The notes under the pieces are model-generated. The model ran no database searches, had not been told where the DNA came from, and worked only from the letters and a program-made list of their open reading frames with translations. The translations under genes and the position numbers were made by a program. Positions 32,771 to 43,885 of a stretch of DNA of 64,000 bases are shown here, in pieces. Source of the DNA: Parietichytrium sp. I65-24A (taxonomy: Eukaryota; Sar; Bigyra; Thraustochytrida; Thraustochytriidae); assembly GCA_012862575.1 (NCBI GenBank), contig BLSF01000047.1, positions 187,853-251,852 on the forward strand, written 5' to 3'. Every line of letters starts with the position of its first letter. The stretch's first letter is position 1.

Positions 32771-33034
32771 TCTCTGTCTCTCTCTCTGTGTGTGTGTGTC
32801 TATCACTCGCTCGCTCGCGAGAGGCGGTTGTTCGCTGGCCCGTTCGTTTGTTCGTTGGCTGGTTCGTCGTGGAGGCGTGGATCGTGGATCGTGGAGGTTG
32901 GAGGTTGGAGGTTGTGTAAGCGGCGGAAGGAAGGGTAGGAGTCGGGTGGGGAAGCAGGTAGCCATCGGGCAGGGCTGGATCGTTCGGCGAACAGTGCGAG
33001 TGCTGGCGTGCACAAGCGACGCAAGCGACGCAAG

Positions 33035-35645
33035 ATGGCCGAGGACGACGGCAGCGCGAAGGTGGTGTACGAGCTGCCCAGGGGCGGGACCATCGTGATG
33101 ACAAAGGTGGGGCCCATCCAGTTCGGCATCCCGCCGGAGACTATCAAGGACAGCATGCTGCTGGGACTGGGCATCCCCAGCTTCTTCGTGGTGCCCGCGG
33201 AACGCTTCGTGAAGAAGTTCGGGCCCAGTCAGGGTGTCAATGTGGCCGAGTTCGAGTTTCCTGCGTATTGTGAGTTGCTTTTGGGATTTTTTGGACCTTG
33301 GGTTTTGGACATTTTGTTGTTTTTTTAAGCTGGTCATGTTGTAGCGAGGAGCTGACTTTGGCGGTGTGACGCTGTTTGTTTGTTTTTTTAATAATCTCTG
33401 CAGGCAACTTCTTCTTCAAGGGCAAAAGGGTTTGTCTCCTGGTGGACGATGCAGATGTGAAGGATAGAATTCAAAAGGTGTTCCAGGAGACCCTTCTGGG
33501 CCCCGTGGAGTGGGATAAGGAAGTGGACTTTGAGCCGACGTTCCCCAGGGATCGCCGCCCTGACCTTCCGAAGGAGCTTGCTTATTTTAGGAAATTTGGT
33601 GACAAGCTCATTAGTGTAGACATGCTCCTCTCGTTTGAGATTTTCGACGAGAAAAGTAGCAGCATCACGCTCTCCAGCGCCGACGGGTCAGAAAAGGTGG
33701 TTATTTACAAAGCCGCTCAGCACTATGTGGTCGTAGACTCTGACGGCAAGGAAATTGCCAAGGTGGACGCCATGGTCAAAATCCCACCGCCTGAGCCGTT
33801 CACGCAAAACACAACACCCAAGGTTTTCGAGCCTCCGCTATTCGGAGTAACTGTTCTTGGAAGTTCCCATGGTTTCGACCCAAGGGGTAATACTTCAGGT
33901 TACGTTTTGTGGATGAACCGCCGCGGCATCATGATTGACCCGCCCCCGAATTCATCCAGTCTTCTGCAGCGAAACAGCATTGCCCCGTCTTTAATTGACG
34001 GTGTAATTGTCACGCATTGCCATGCAGATCACGACGCCGGGACGTTTCAGAAGATTTTGCAGGAGGGCAAGGTGACGTTGATGACAACGCCAACCATCTT
34101 TGGTGGGTTTCTACGCAAGTACTCTGCCCTGTCTGGATTGGACGAGTCTTTTCTCAAGACCGTTTTAATGTTTCGGCCAGTCAAGATTGGCGAAGCTGTC
34201 AAAATACGCGGCGGAGTGCTAAAGTTCTTCTACAGTCTGCATTCCATTCCATGCGTTGGATTCGAGGCCTTCTTTGGCGGCCGCTCCATCGTGTTTTCGG
34301 CTGATCACATGAATGACCCATGTAAGTTGCGATACAACATTGATTCTTCTTTTTTTTTGTGTGTCGTGGTGACACAAACACTGATGAATACGTTACGGTT
34401 GATTGTTGAATATCGACAGCACGCATCCGCACGCTTTGCGACGATGGGGTCTTATCCGTCGGCCGACGCGACGCTCTTCTTGAGTTCCCATGGCAACATG
34501 ACCTCATTCTCCACGAAGCAGGAGTTCCGCCAATCCATACCCCCATGGAGACCTTGTCTGCACTACCAGACGATGTCAAGTCAAGACTGCGTGTTGTCCA
34601 CGTGTCGCTTGATAAGATCCCGGAAGGTTCTGGGCTGCAAGCAGCGATCCCCGGGGTCGAGAACACCATCATTCTGGATAACGTGGAGGAGCCTCCGCAT
34701 GCCAAGGCGCTCGAGATCCTCGACCTCGTGTCGTCCATTCCCATGTTTAGCGGCTTGACCATCAAGCATGCTTCGGACGTATTGTCCTTCAGCAAAATGG
34801 AGCACTTTAAGGCCGGCGAGTGCATAGTCCGGAAAGGTGATGTTGGAACTAGCTTTTACGCCATCATGTCTGGTCAGGCGGAGGTTCGCGTCACAAAACC
34901 TAACACGCAAAAGAATCTGCAAGAAGAAGAGGAAAAGTCGCCAGAGATCACGGTAAAAACATACTTTGCAGGAGACTATTTTGGAGAGCAAGCATTGCTG
35001 TCAGAGAATGCTGTTCGGACGGCGGATATTTATGCTATTGTCGACGTAAAGCTGCTCCGTTTCGATCGAACAGATTTCAAGTGGATGCTCAAGAACACAG
35101 ATATTGTGCAAAAGATGTCAAGACTCGCAAAGATGAGAGACAACGGCAGTTGGGACACGATGGAAGAAAACAGTGTTCTCTCGAGATTTTCCGTTTCGCA
35201 AAAGACCCAGCTGGAAACTTCATTCATCACCAAAATATATAAGCAAGGCGAATACGTGTGGCGCGTCGGCGAGCAAGCAGATTGCGCAATTCTCGTGCAT
35301 TCTGGCTCTCTTCGAATATCTATGCCAAACGGAAATGGCTCAGAGATCACGTCCATGAAAGAATCTGATATCGACGGCAAAGTTGATTCGGACATGGCAA
35401 ACCTCGAATCGAGTATGCGCCGTTCCCACAAAGACAGTCTGCAGAAGGCTTCCGCCACTACGCTCTCAAGAGGTGCGTTTGTGCTTGATGCTGATGCGGT
35501 GCTGGATCTTGAAGTGAATGAATTCGACCTCTATGCTGCGTCAGATGCCGTCGTTCTCATGGTCACAAGAGAGAACCTTCTGGACTTTTTTAAGAACAAT
35601 CCTGGTGTGCTGCTGTCCCTTTTGCACACCTTGTATGTATTATAA
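33035..35645 (+). CDS. Class II cyclic-nucleotide phosphodiesterase with two cNMP-binding domains, three exons
   Basis: 792-residue protein from exons 33035-33269, 33404-34321 and 34420-35645. Introns are 134 and 98 bp, with donors GTGAGT and GTAAGT, acceptors GCAG and ACAG, both in phase 1. Residues about 150-430 form a metallo-beta-lactamase fold with the class II phosphodiesterase metal motif THCHADHD (H283, H285, D287, H288), the later FSADHMNDP, and LILHEAG after the second intron. Two cyclic-nucleotide-binding domains follow. The first (about 470-600) has an intact phosphate-binding cassette, GDYFGEQALL with R584 in RTA. The second (about 620-760) lacks the Glu and Arg and may not bind ligand. 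The layout matches Dictyostelium GbpA/GbpB, where ligand binding activates cyclic-nucleotide hydrolysis. Whether cAMP or cGMP is used cannot be read. A GTATGT close to the stop could be a further donor that changes only the last few residues. Confidence 0.88.
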
Positions 35646-36006
35646 ATGTGTCGTAAGCGCCTCTGTCCACTGGGTTTTGGGCAGGTTTGTTGCTTAGAAG
35701 AATCACCATCGTATTTTTGTTTGCCTTTTCCTTTCCTTTTTTCTTTTCTTGTTCTTCAACCTTGGGTTCTCTTCGCGACAACATGTACGCAACCTACCAA
35801 GTGCAAACATGAATGCTCTGTAAGTCTTTCGCTCTATGGGAAATTTTCCTTCCGTTCTATTTGTTAATTCTTAATTCTAATGATTTTGATTTCGATTCAC
35901 TGTCAGAAAAACACAACTTCAGAATGCAAGTAATATCATCGCCGACCCTGCTCCTTCTCTACAGGTAGACAGACCCTGACTAAGGCAGTCGCTACCGGCT
36001 CGCCAC
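35646..36006. other. Convergent intergenic region
   Basis: About 360 bp between the phosphodiesterase and riboflavin kinase stops. T-rich; nothing else seen. Confidence 0.6.
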
Positions 36007-36739
36007 TCAAAAGTTTTGCACGAGGGATTTGTCGCTGTCGTAAGCGCCAGAAGCCAACGCTTCCTTTCCGACTGTTTTATCCTTCTCTATAGCGTCGATC
36101 AAAGCCTGAAAATTGTCGAACTTGAGCTCTGGCCGCATGTACCCGCAAATCACGATGCTGAGAGTTTTGCCGTAAAAATCCTCCTTGAAGTCGTGCATCA
36201 GGTGCGGCTCCACGGTCTTCTGCTTATTGTCAAAGGTCGGGTTCCACCCGATCGAGGTTACCATCTCGTAGATCTCCTTCGACCCATGCAACTTGGCCCA
36301 CCCAAAATAAATGCCAGGCTCCAACGCGTCCAGTTGCTTGTGATCAATATCCATGTTGGCCGTGGGGCAATTTAGCAGCTTACCACCGCGGCCAAATCCA
36401 TTGATCACCTTGCCAGTGAGCACAATCGCTGGCTTGCACGCTTTAATCTCCCATCCGCTGCACCATTCCAAGACAACATTCGTTAGCCGCAATTACAAAG
36501 ACGAAACCCCCTCTCCCGACCTCTCTTCGAGCGTTGCGAGTACGACTCCCCGCTCGGCGGAACAAGAATTCATCCACACACACACACAACTCAAAATACC
36601 AAAATGCAACAACAAACGCACGGAGGACAATCTCGAACATCGACACTCACCTCTGCTTCGGGATCCTTTTGGAGCGCACAGCAGCGAGAACTGCCAACGC
36701 GCCGAGCGCGAACACCGCACTTTCCACTCCTGTGCCCAT
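36007..36739 (-). CDS. RFK: Riboflavin kinase with N-terminal hydrophobic segment, two exons
   Basis: 179-residue riboflavin kinase (ATP + riboflavin to FMN). Exon 2 (36457-36007) carries the whole catalytic fold: GKVINGFGRGGKLLNCPTANM (nucleotide/metal PTAN motif), GIYFGWA, the SIGWNPTF stretch, EPHLMHDFKEDFYG with the catalytic-type Glu, and GYMRPE. This exon has no usable ATG. I predict exon 1 at 36739-36651, joined by a 193-bp intron (donor GTGAGT, acceptor GCAG, phase 2). It gives MGTGVESAVFALGALAVLAA and then VRSKRIPKQ. That adds a hydrophobic stretch (about residues 8-22) followed by basic residues: a signal anchor or a mitochondrial-type leader. The kinase identity is firm; the first exon is inference from splice signals and frame. 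A CT tract lies 64-92 bp upstream. Confidence 0.88.
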
Positions 36740-36800
36740 GTCTTCCCTTCCACGAGTGTCCCTCTACAACGATCCCACTTTATTAATCTCGCAACTGACA

Positions 36801-36802
<2 letters not shown>

Positions 36803-36831
<29 letters not shown>
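36803..36831. repeat. (CT)n tract upstream of riboflavin kinase
   Basis: CT run on the plus strand, (GA)n on the coding strand, starting 64 bp before the proposed ATG. Confidence 0.95.
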
Positions 36832-36834
<3 letters not shown>

Positions 36835-37025
36835 GCTCTTGACCCGCCCGTCTCCCCACAGTCAAAACTCGAGCGCAGACTTCTCTCCGATGTTCCGAGA
36901 GCAAAAGTATGCAAGCAGTGAGGACAGTGAGGGACGGAGTGAGAGTGCAGAAGTGCAGAGAGGCAATGAATGAGAGGAGCGAGTGAAGAACAAAAAAGAA
37001 AAGTATACTAGTTCTCACACACAAT

Positions 37026-37036
37026 GTACTCAGTAC
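37026..37036. repeat. Palindromic motif GTACTSAGTAC, copy 3
   Basis: Exact GTACTCAGTAC, about 290 bp upstream of the riboflavin kinase ATG. A one-mismatch relative (GTATTGAGTACTG) lies at about 37131. Confidence 0.7.
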
Positions 37037-37444
37037 TCTACCCTGACAGACTGATTGACTGACAGAGATTATTGTTATGGGGGTCTATCTTCTCGAGTCG
37101 AAATCCGCACGAAAAGGTTGAAAAGGTGTTGTATTGAGTACTGTATGTATTGATGACGCGTTTGTGGCATCATGCCGATCTGCCGAGCTGAGGTTGTATC
37201 GTTTGCGCCAGTGATGGGCCCAAGTCCACTGCAAAGGAACAGAGATCAGGCAAAGGAGCTGGCAGCCTTGACGATGGAAGAAATCTTCACTTTGGGGATT
37301 CTAGATGGCTTGCCGTCGTCTGTGCCGCCATGAACTCAAATCTTTTCGCCTTTGATTTAGAGAAAACGGGGCATGCAATGAATGAAAGCGAGTCCGTACG
37401 GAAGATTGAACGGGCTATCGGATGCACGCATCGAGTGGAGATAT

Positions 37445-39751
37445 TCACGCTGTGCGGTATAGAATTGCGCCGGTGGCTAAGCCGACCACAGCGAGAACAA
37501 ATACAGCAATTTCACCAGTGATTGCTGCTCGCGAAAATTTAGCGGTTTCGGGCTCTTCGTCAGACTCCACCTACAATTAAGCAAAGGTAAACAGGTTAGA
37601 GGCCCGCAGTGTATAAACCAAGGAGAAACACGTTCGACTTACAAGATAGAGCGGTATGAAATGTTCCTGACCCCCTTGTACCTTGCGAGATGGGTACTGG
37701 TACTGGCGAGTGTTGTTGATCATTTCGTTTTCAACTCGAAGGATACCCCAGAACGTACGACGAACTACTTCCAGGGCCGTAAAGGACGCCGTTGAAACCA
37801 TAAGTTTGTGCCAGTCACGAAATGTGGGAATCAGCTGCAAGGTCCACAGGTACCTCATGAAGAAGTCTGCCACAATTGCAATATAGTAAAAAGACACGGT
37901 GGGCTCGAACATCAGCATGCTCCGCAAACCGCGGTTGGAAAAGTCTCCCAAACCCCAGTCCACAAAGACATCCCACAAGAAAGTCACCAGGGTGGTGAAA
38001 ACGAACGCAAAAACAAAGATGGTGATGTTCAGCCCACTGTCTGATGAGAAGCTCATCAGCTCCGGGTGAAGTGTAGAGTAGATGGTGACCGTATGAGCCA
38101 ATGCGTACTTTCCGGCATTGAAGAGAAATGGCCAGTTGGACCCCGTCGCGTATAACCTGGAAAGATTCTGGCCTAGACGCAGCCACAGTGGCCAGCACAT
38201 GATAACTGGCACGATCCAATAGTTCACAATTGGGCTCTCCGTACAATATTTACTGTCCGCCCGGAAACGCAAAGTAAATCGCTCGGGCTCTCCGTCACGG
38301 ACCACAATGTTACACATGACGTGAGCAAAATCCGCAAGGATTTTCGAACTCGAAGTTAAATAATCGGCCACGAAAGCTGTCAGAAAAGTCTTTTCCACCA
38401 CGCCGCCGACGAAAAGAATGAAAGCTTTGAACGTGGACCATACTGAGGACACGAACAACTCCGTTATCTCGCCTGAAGAGGTATACCTTCTCGGCACGAA
38501 AGAGACCAGGTACCAGGCTCTAACAAGGTAAACCCAAAACGCGAGGAGGATCACTAGTGGTGGAATATCAGCGAGTAGCCCAGATGATCGCAGGAAGATG
38601 ATCAGGCAGAGCAAGTAAAATACCACAAGCCGCGCAGCAATGAGAAATAGTCTGGACGTAGCAGGGAACATCGCCGAGGGTATGCCAAAGATGACTGGAA
38701 AGTTGATCCGCGCTTCTCGCCACAAACTAATTTGAACACAAAAGCCGCAAAACATGAGCAGCACCAAGCCCGTAGCTCTAAAAATCCGAAAACCTCCAGT
38801 TTTGTCATTCTCGGGGTCGCTCTCAGCCTCTGGGAGAGGTTCTCCTTTCTGGGCCTCCGATATGGCCGCATACATTGCCCACAGTGCCCCCATGCTTGCG
38901 GCGCCAATCCACACTCCCACAAACATAGTGGACCAATCGATTTGGTCTCGCTGCTTTCGCAGCAACCGGTGCTCCGCGACAACCCTGTTGCCTTCGCAAA
39001 AGTACATGGCATATGCATCGCGAACGACCCGCATAAAAGCTCTCACGCGTGCGGCGTCTGTGAATTCTCGTGGTTCTAGCTCTTCTCTAAGAAGTCTCTC
39101 ACCAAGGAAGCCGGGCTTCCAACTGCGGCTGCTTACTTTTGGGAGATGGAGGATGGACATGGCCATGGAGTAGTTTGTCAACGCAAAATTCTCTACATGA
39201 TGTGCATTTCGAAAAATGAAATCGAATTCAGGCGTCAGCTCGTCTAATCTGCCTTGAAGTGCTGACTTGCCCTTTTGGGCCACCAGCTTTTGAGTGTAGT
39301 TTTCTAGTTTCTGGTATCGAATCTCCAGCTTGTCGATTTCGCTGTGGTATACTCTTTCCACACGCAGTACTTCAAACCTGAACTTCTCCCTAAAGTTTCT
39401 GATGTCTTCGTCCATGGCTTCGTCGTCGTCGCTGGACTCGTCCGCACCATTCGTGCTTGCGGTGGCCTTGTATTTGCCGGACTCAACCTTACTCAGCAGA
39501 GAAGACTTCTCTGTAGGATCCTCCCGCGCGGACATCATACGAAGTGCAGGCCGAACCTGGCTCTGCACGATGTGCTTCCAGCTGTGCTTGCCGCCGTTTA
39601 AGTGCGGGTCGCTCAGGTCCGAAGCTGCATGATGTAGTGCATTGACATCTAGATAATCACTCTTGTACTTTGGCAGAATGTTGAGCGCGTCGTTCGACAC
39701 ACTGCCCAACTCCTGTGTCGACTTTTTCGCATGCTGAGTCTCGCCGCTCAT
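37445..39751 (-). CDS. SPX-EXS (XPR1/PHO1-type) phosphate exporter, two exons
   Basis: 744-residue membrane protein. XPR1/PHO1 relatives export inorganic phosphate and sense inositol pyrophosphates through SPX. Exon 1 is 39751-37643 and exon 2 is 37570-37445. The 72-bp intron has a GTAAGT donor and a TGTAG acceptor, phase 0. Residues 20-60 show the SPX start (YKSDYLDVNALHH), then an acidic insert, then the long SPX helices (REKFRFEVLRVERVYHSEI...). The Lys cluster usually used for phosphate binding is poorly kept. Membrane helices begin at about residue 285. The EXS part includes DWGLGD, FFMRYLW and RRTFWGILRVENE (RVENE at about 672). Reading on without splicing gives a short unrelated tail. 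The spliced exon adds an acidic linker and a hydrophobic segment (723-741), an extra membrane helix after EXS. Family is firm. Confidence 0.9.
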
Positions 39752-40464
39752 TGTTTGCTTAGAAGAAAGCTAAAGCCCAGGCTCCCCACCTTGTCCGAGC
39801 GCGCGTCCGCGTAATATGTGCGCGACACGGACGACCAATATATTGAGCGAGAACGGGGGTGATTCCTCTTCTCCGAAAACGCCTCGTCCGCGCCAACTCT
39901 GCAAGCCCGCGACTTTGACCGCGCCAACTGCGGTGTGGTCCCTGGCTATCGATGGGCCCCGGTCCCGAGGACGCAGTCGCGCGCTGCCAGTTCTCACCAC
40001 ACCCGCCCGCAGTGTTGTTAACAGCCCGTGTATTTCCCTATGTTGCTCCCTCAATGCTCCCACACTTGGTTCGAAAGTGGAAAGAGTGGAAAGATAGCCC
40101 CGATTGCAAGTCCAACTGTACAGGACTCCTCTGTAGTAGTTGTACTCCTTCGCGCTAAGTAGTGGTAAGTTGCCAAGCAGAGGACCTTGCACGTAGGTTG
40201 TGTGAGAGATTGATGCCTGCAGGAAGAGAGAGAGGCTCGGTGCATGTGCAAACGTTTTCCAGACAGAGTGACACAGCGCGCAGAACAGTCAAGTCTCTGG
40301 TTGAGATGTGTTGAGATGTGTAAATACTTTTTTTCTATTTGACAAGTGGAAGAACAAACCAATGAACCAATACGCCTGTCTATTTGGGGAGATCGGATTG
40401 GTATGGTGTCACTCGCTTGAAGCTAGAACCGGCAAAGCGAGCGCGAGGGAAACGATGGCGAGGT
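39752..40464. other. Intergenic region upstream of SPX-EXS
   Basis: About 710 bp between the SPX-EXS ATG and the stop of the BRCT gene, both on the minus strand. Probably the SPX-EXS promoter plus the BRCT 3' UTR. No repeats of note. Confidence 0.55.
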
Positions 40465-42600
40465 TCAAATGCTCGGACTCTGTGGCAAGCCTGAGTCGTC
40501 GCAGCTGTCTGAGAGTGAATCGTCAAAGCTGGGTGGCCGAGATGCAGGAGTGCTCTTCTTGCGGCGCTTTGTGGGGCTTGGAGTTGCAAATACATCGTCT
40601 ATGGTGGAAATTGCAGTTTCACTTGCAAGGTCTGCGTTTGACCGCTTTGCTTTTCGCGATGAGGTCGTTCTCGTTTTCTTGTTTGATTTGGTTTTCTCTG
40701 CTGGAGTTTCCGTGGACAAAAGTGGCGGTTCTTCTTCCTTGGCTGCTGGCGTGCTCTGGCCGCGCTTCGATCTCGTTGAATTGGACTTATTCATTTTGGC
40801 CTTGGAAGCTGAACTAGAGGATTTTCTCGAAGCAGCATCTTCTTCTCCGGGTTCGTTAGCGGCGCTTGCAGGAGATGATCGCGGGGAAGGTTTCGAGCAA
40901 TTGTTCACGGAACCAGGTTGTCGCTTGGAATCGGAGGGGTTCTTCACCGGTTTTCTTTTTGAAGCGCCGCTTTTCGCAGATTCAAAAGTAAAACTACCGG
41001 CTTGAATGCCGTCAAACAGCCAGTGCTCTGGGAAAGCCGGCTTTTCATATTTGGCGGCGAGGCATTTGCACTCTTCTTCCGTTGAGATGATGACGTCTGC
41101 ATCGTCTAACGAAGCAACCGGTGTCGCATTGGCGCTTTTAAGGAGCGGAAGAAGCTTTGAAAGTCCGGGCGTTGTGTCTCCCGCAACGGAAACTTTTCTC
41201 CCGCCGAGAAGAAGTTCAGAGGGAGGCTGCTTTCGCGCCCTCAACTTGCGAACAACAGCGGCACCCGGGAACTCGGACAGTGCTTCGTGCTCTTGCTCAT
41301 CTACCCAGAACCCGGCCTCTAGCGACTCGTACAACCAACTGGCTTTTACAACCCACACGCCACGAGCGATGCCGTTCATCACCTTGAGAGTGCGCTTTTC
41401 ACGCACCAGCGTGGGGACAATGATGTGCGTGGCACCCTCTGCAAACTCTTCCTCCGTGAGCTTGGCTTTCCCGAGTCCAGATATCGTCTGAATGACCACC
41501 TCCTTCTCCTCGACCGGGAGCCCAGAAGTGGCAATGACAATCTGCTTCACTTTGCTCCTCTTCCACTCCTCCTTTGTCGTGTCGCTTCCGGCCTTTTCTC
41601 CGTTGTCCGGCCCAACTCCAGACGCGTTCTTATCCTCGATGTTCTTGCTCTTCTTTCGTTTGTCAACCTTACCCTCCGTCGCGGAATCAGTCGCCATTTT
41701 GGTCTTCGCCACCATCGCCTCGCCTGAAGCGGGTTCTTCAGAATCAGACAGCGTCATCACCGCAATGCCCACTGCTTCGTCAGCGAGAGCGTGCAGGCCT
41801 CCGTCATAGGACTTCTTCCTCCCTTTGTTCCTCGGGGTTGTACGTCTAGAAGGTTGCGGTGTCTCCTCCAACTTTTCCTCCTCTTGCTCGTCTTTACGAT
41901 CCTTTTCGTTCTTCCCGTCCGCTGTCTCCTCCTGGGCGGCGGACTCCTTCCCAGACCCGCGCCTCTTGGACTTGGCTTGAGCTTTGGGTTCTTCCGGCGA
42001 GGGCATCACATTCGCGTGGTCTCCGTTGTTCTCCTGTTGTTCCTGGCAGCGCCCAAGGACATGGGCGACCCACTCTCGTTCCACGCAGCAGGAAGAACCG
42101 GCGTCTTCGGCATCCTGGCCGTCGCCCACTATAACCATATCGAACTTCTTGTCAGCCGCCGCTTTCGCGCAGCGGAACCCAAACTTGGCAGCCACGGTCC
42201 TCAGCACCAACGTCTGGTCTGCAGTGAGCCCCTTTCCGAGCCCGAGCGACTCGCCGCGGAACCGTTTCTCCGCGAGCGCTTTCTGCACATCCGCGGCGGT
42301 AACGTTGCGGGGCAGACTGGGGTCCAGCAGATGGCCCTCCTCCACGTCCACCTTCATTTCACCCGTCTGTGCCGCAACGATGGCCCACTCCAAGCCTACC
42401 ACTGGCACGCCGGAGCCTAGCGCCAGGAGAAGCTTGGCGGACATCTCCGCGCTCTCGGAAGGGACCACCATCGCCGCGCAGCCGGGAACCAGGTCCGCGC
42501 GGTGCGCCACCGAAGAACCCAGGATCTCCGCAGTGGCGCAGGAACCGGCCCCCGCGCACGCGCAGCACACGCGCGGTCCTGCGGAGCTACGGCGCGACAT
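40465..42600 (-). CDS. Four-BRCT-domain protein, likely DNA-damage response scaffold
   Basis: 711-residue protein with two pairs of BRCT domains, which bind phosphoproteins at DNA breaks or stalled forks. The ATG at 42600 is used rather than an upstream GTG. The first pair spans about 10-190, with typical third-helix Trp residues in GLEWAI and EREWVAHVL. A low-complexity Glu/Lys/Ser region follows (about 195-350), with possible phosphosites such as TLSDSEEP. The second pair spans about 350-545 and includes FAEGATHIIV, RTLKVMNGIARGVWVVKASWL and, in the last domain, FPEHWLFDG. The C-terminal 150 residues are Lys/Ser-rich and probably disordered. The architecture recalls PAXIP1/TOPBP1/MDC1-type scaffolds, but I cannot choose an orthologue. 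Intronless. Confidence 0.85.
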   Translation of the reverse strand: MSRRSSAGPRVCCACAGAGSCATAEILGSSVAHRADLVPGCAAMVVPSESAEMSAKLLLALGSGVPVVGLEWAIVAAQTGEMKVDVEEGHLLDPSLPRNVTAADVQKALAEKRFRGESLGLGKGLTADQTLVLRTVAAKFGFRCAKAAADKKFDMVIVGDGQDAEDAGSSCCVEREWVAHVLGRCQEQQENNGDHANVMPSPEEPKAQAKSKRRGSGKESAAQEETADGKNEKDRKDEQEEEKLEETPQPSRRTTPRNKGRKKSYDGGLHALADEAVGIAVMTLSDSEEPASGEAMVAKTKMATDSATEGKVDKRKKSKNIEDKNASGVGPDNGEKAGSDTTKEEWKRSKVKQIVIATSGLPVEEKEVVIQTISGLGKAKLTEEEFAEGATHIIVPTLVREKRTLKVMNGIARGVWVVKASWLYESLEAGFWVDEQEHEALSEFPGAAVVRKLRARKQPPSELLLGGRKVSVAGDTTPGLSKLLPLLKSANATPVASLDDADVIISTEEECKCLAAKYEKPAFPEHWLFDGIQAGSFTFESAKSGASKRKPVKNPSDSKRQPGSVNNCSKPSPRSSPASAANEPGEEDAASRKSSSSASKAKMNKSNSTRSKRGQSTPAAKEEEPPLLSTETPAEKTKSNKKTRTTSSRKAKRSNADLASETAISTIDDVFATPSPTKRRKKSTPASRPPSFDDSLSDSCDDSGLPQSPSI

Positions 42601-43885
42601 GGCTCTCGCTCCTCCGACTCCTCCGACTCTTTCGCCTCTCTGATACTGCTGCGCTGCGCGGACTGGCGGCAGCACTGCACTCTTGCGTTCCCCGCCTCCG
42701 CCGAGTTAGGGGTCTGCCGCGAGAGTTGAAAGTTTGCCTGGCGCCGACTGGGCTGTGCGCAGGCAGCGGGAGGCTAATGGTACTCGCTAGTTGTCGGTAG
42801 CGCGAGTTTGTGAGAGGGTTTCTCACTCTGTGTACTGTGTACTCTGTATTGCTCTTTGCGAGTTCCTCTCTGTCTCCTGTGTCTCTGTCTCTCTCTCTTT
42901 ATTTCTTTTTTTCTCTTCCCCTCTGAGATTTTCAAAAATATTCCGGCCGGCCTATGGTACTCGGTGGTTGACTCTTAAGAGGTTGGTTGCCCAGCGCCTG
43001 AGAACCGGGTTCGGGGAGTTTTGGACAAGTAGAAGATTATAGACGACTCATTAAGAATGCAGAAGGCATTAATCAAAGAGGTAGATAAATGGTAGCGGAT
43101 CGTATTTTTTGAACGGGAAATATGAACTATATCTGGGAATATTTCGGATATGCGAAGGCTCTAACTCTCCGCATAACCAAATACTCTATTCACTGTGTCT
43201 TCGGTTCTTCGGATCTTCTGATCTTAGATTCCTCCCAACACGGTCAAAATCAGAGAGCGAAGAAAAAGGAAACAAATTAAGAACCCAAAGCAAAACGATA
43301 TGATCAACCACTCCTCTTCCCTCTCCACCATCAACTCCCACCACTCTTTCGTCATACTCTCTTCCCAATCTCAGCGACAAACCTGTTTTCAATTTTCCAT
43401 TCCGGAGAGTACTATTACCATCCCCTACTGCCAAGCTACGACTCCCCACCAAGTCCCTTAAACAATCCTTAATCCCTCGGCACATGCTAGGCCCACACCT
43501 AACTCACCATTAGGAAGAACACACGGAAGTGTGATAGTAGTTGTTATAACATCACTAGTACTCCCTGGAAGGATTGGGAGACAGATGGAGACAGACAGAC
43601 AAGAAGACATAGACATTATAGACATTACATAGACTTTATAGACATGGACAGACAGACGAACGACACACTTCAAAGTGACAAGTTGACAGAGTTGACAGTG
43701 TGCGTACACTCACAGTCAGAAGTGTACGCGGTACGCGGTGCAGGGAAAGTAGAGTGTAGAGTGTTGATTGTTGATTGTTGATTGTTGATTGTTGATTGTT
43801 GATTGTTGAAGGAAGCGTGGGGAGCAGGAAGCAGGAAGCAGAAGGACAGGGCAAGACGTTGGGCGGCGTAGTGAAGAGGTGCAAT
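42601..43885. other. Divergent intergenic region between BRCT and EPSP synthase genes
   Basis: 1.3 kb with both promoters. It has CT-rich patches near 42870-42930, two half-copies of the GTACTC motif (near 42779 and 42958) and a 7-bp repeat beside the EPSP synthase start. Confidence 0.55.
43761..43808. repeat. 7-bp TTGATTG tandem repeat
   Basis: About seven near-perfect heptamers ending 77 bp before the EPSP synthase ATG, probably in its leader. Confidence 0.95.

Larger units (their letters stand above)
28770..33034. other. 4.3-kb region without a supported gene
   Basis: The largest gap in the window. Short frames occur on both strands but are low-complexity or lack features. Sequence at about 30960-31560 is less repetitive and could be non-coding RNA or a diverged gene, but I find no tRNA-like B box or conserved structure. 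From about 32190 to 32770 it is dominated by CT-type repeats leading into the phosphodiesterase gene. Confidence 0.55.
36740..37444. other. Region between riboflavin kinase ATG and SPX-EXS stop
   Basis: About 700 bp between two minus-strand genes. It contains the CT tract and the GTACTSAGTAC palindrome listed separately, and presumably the riboflavin kinase promoter. Confidence 0.55.

Noticed and set aside
32391-33098. 235-codon Ser/Leu-rich plus-strand frame
   Set aside because: Translated CT microsatellite, overlapping the start of the phosphodiesterase in another frame.
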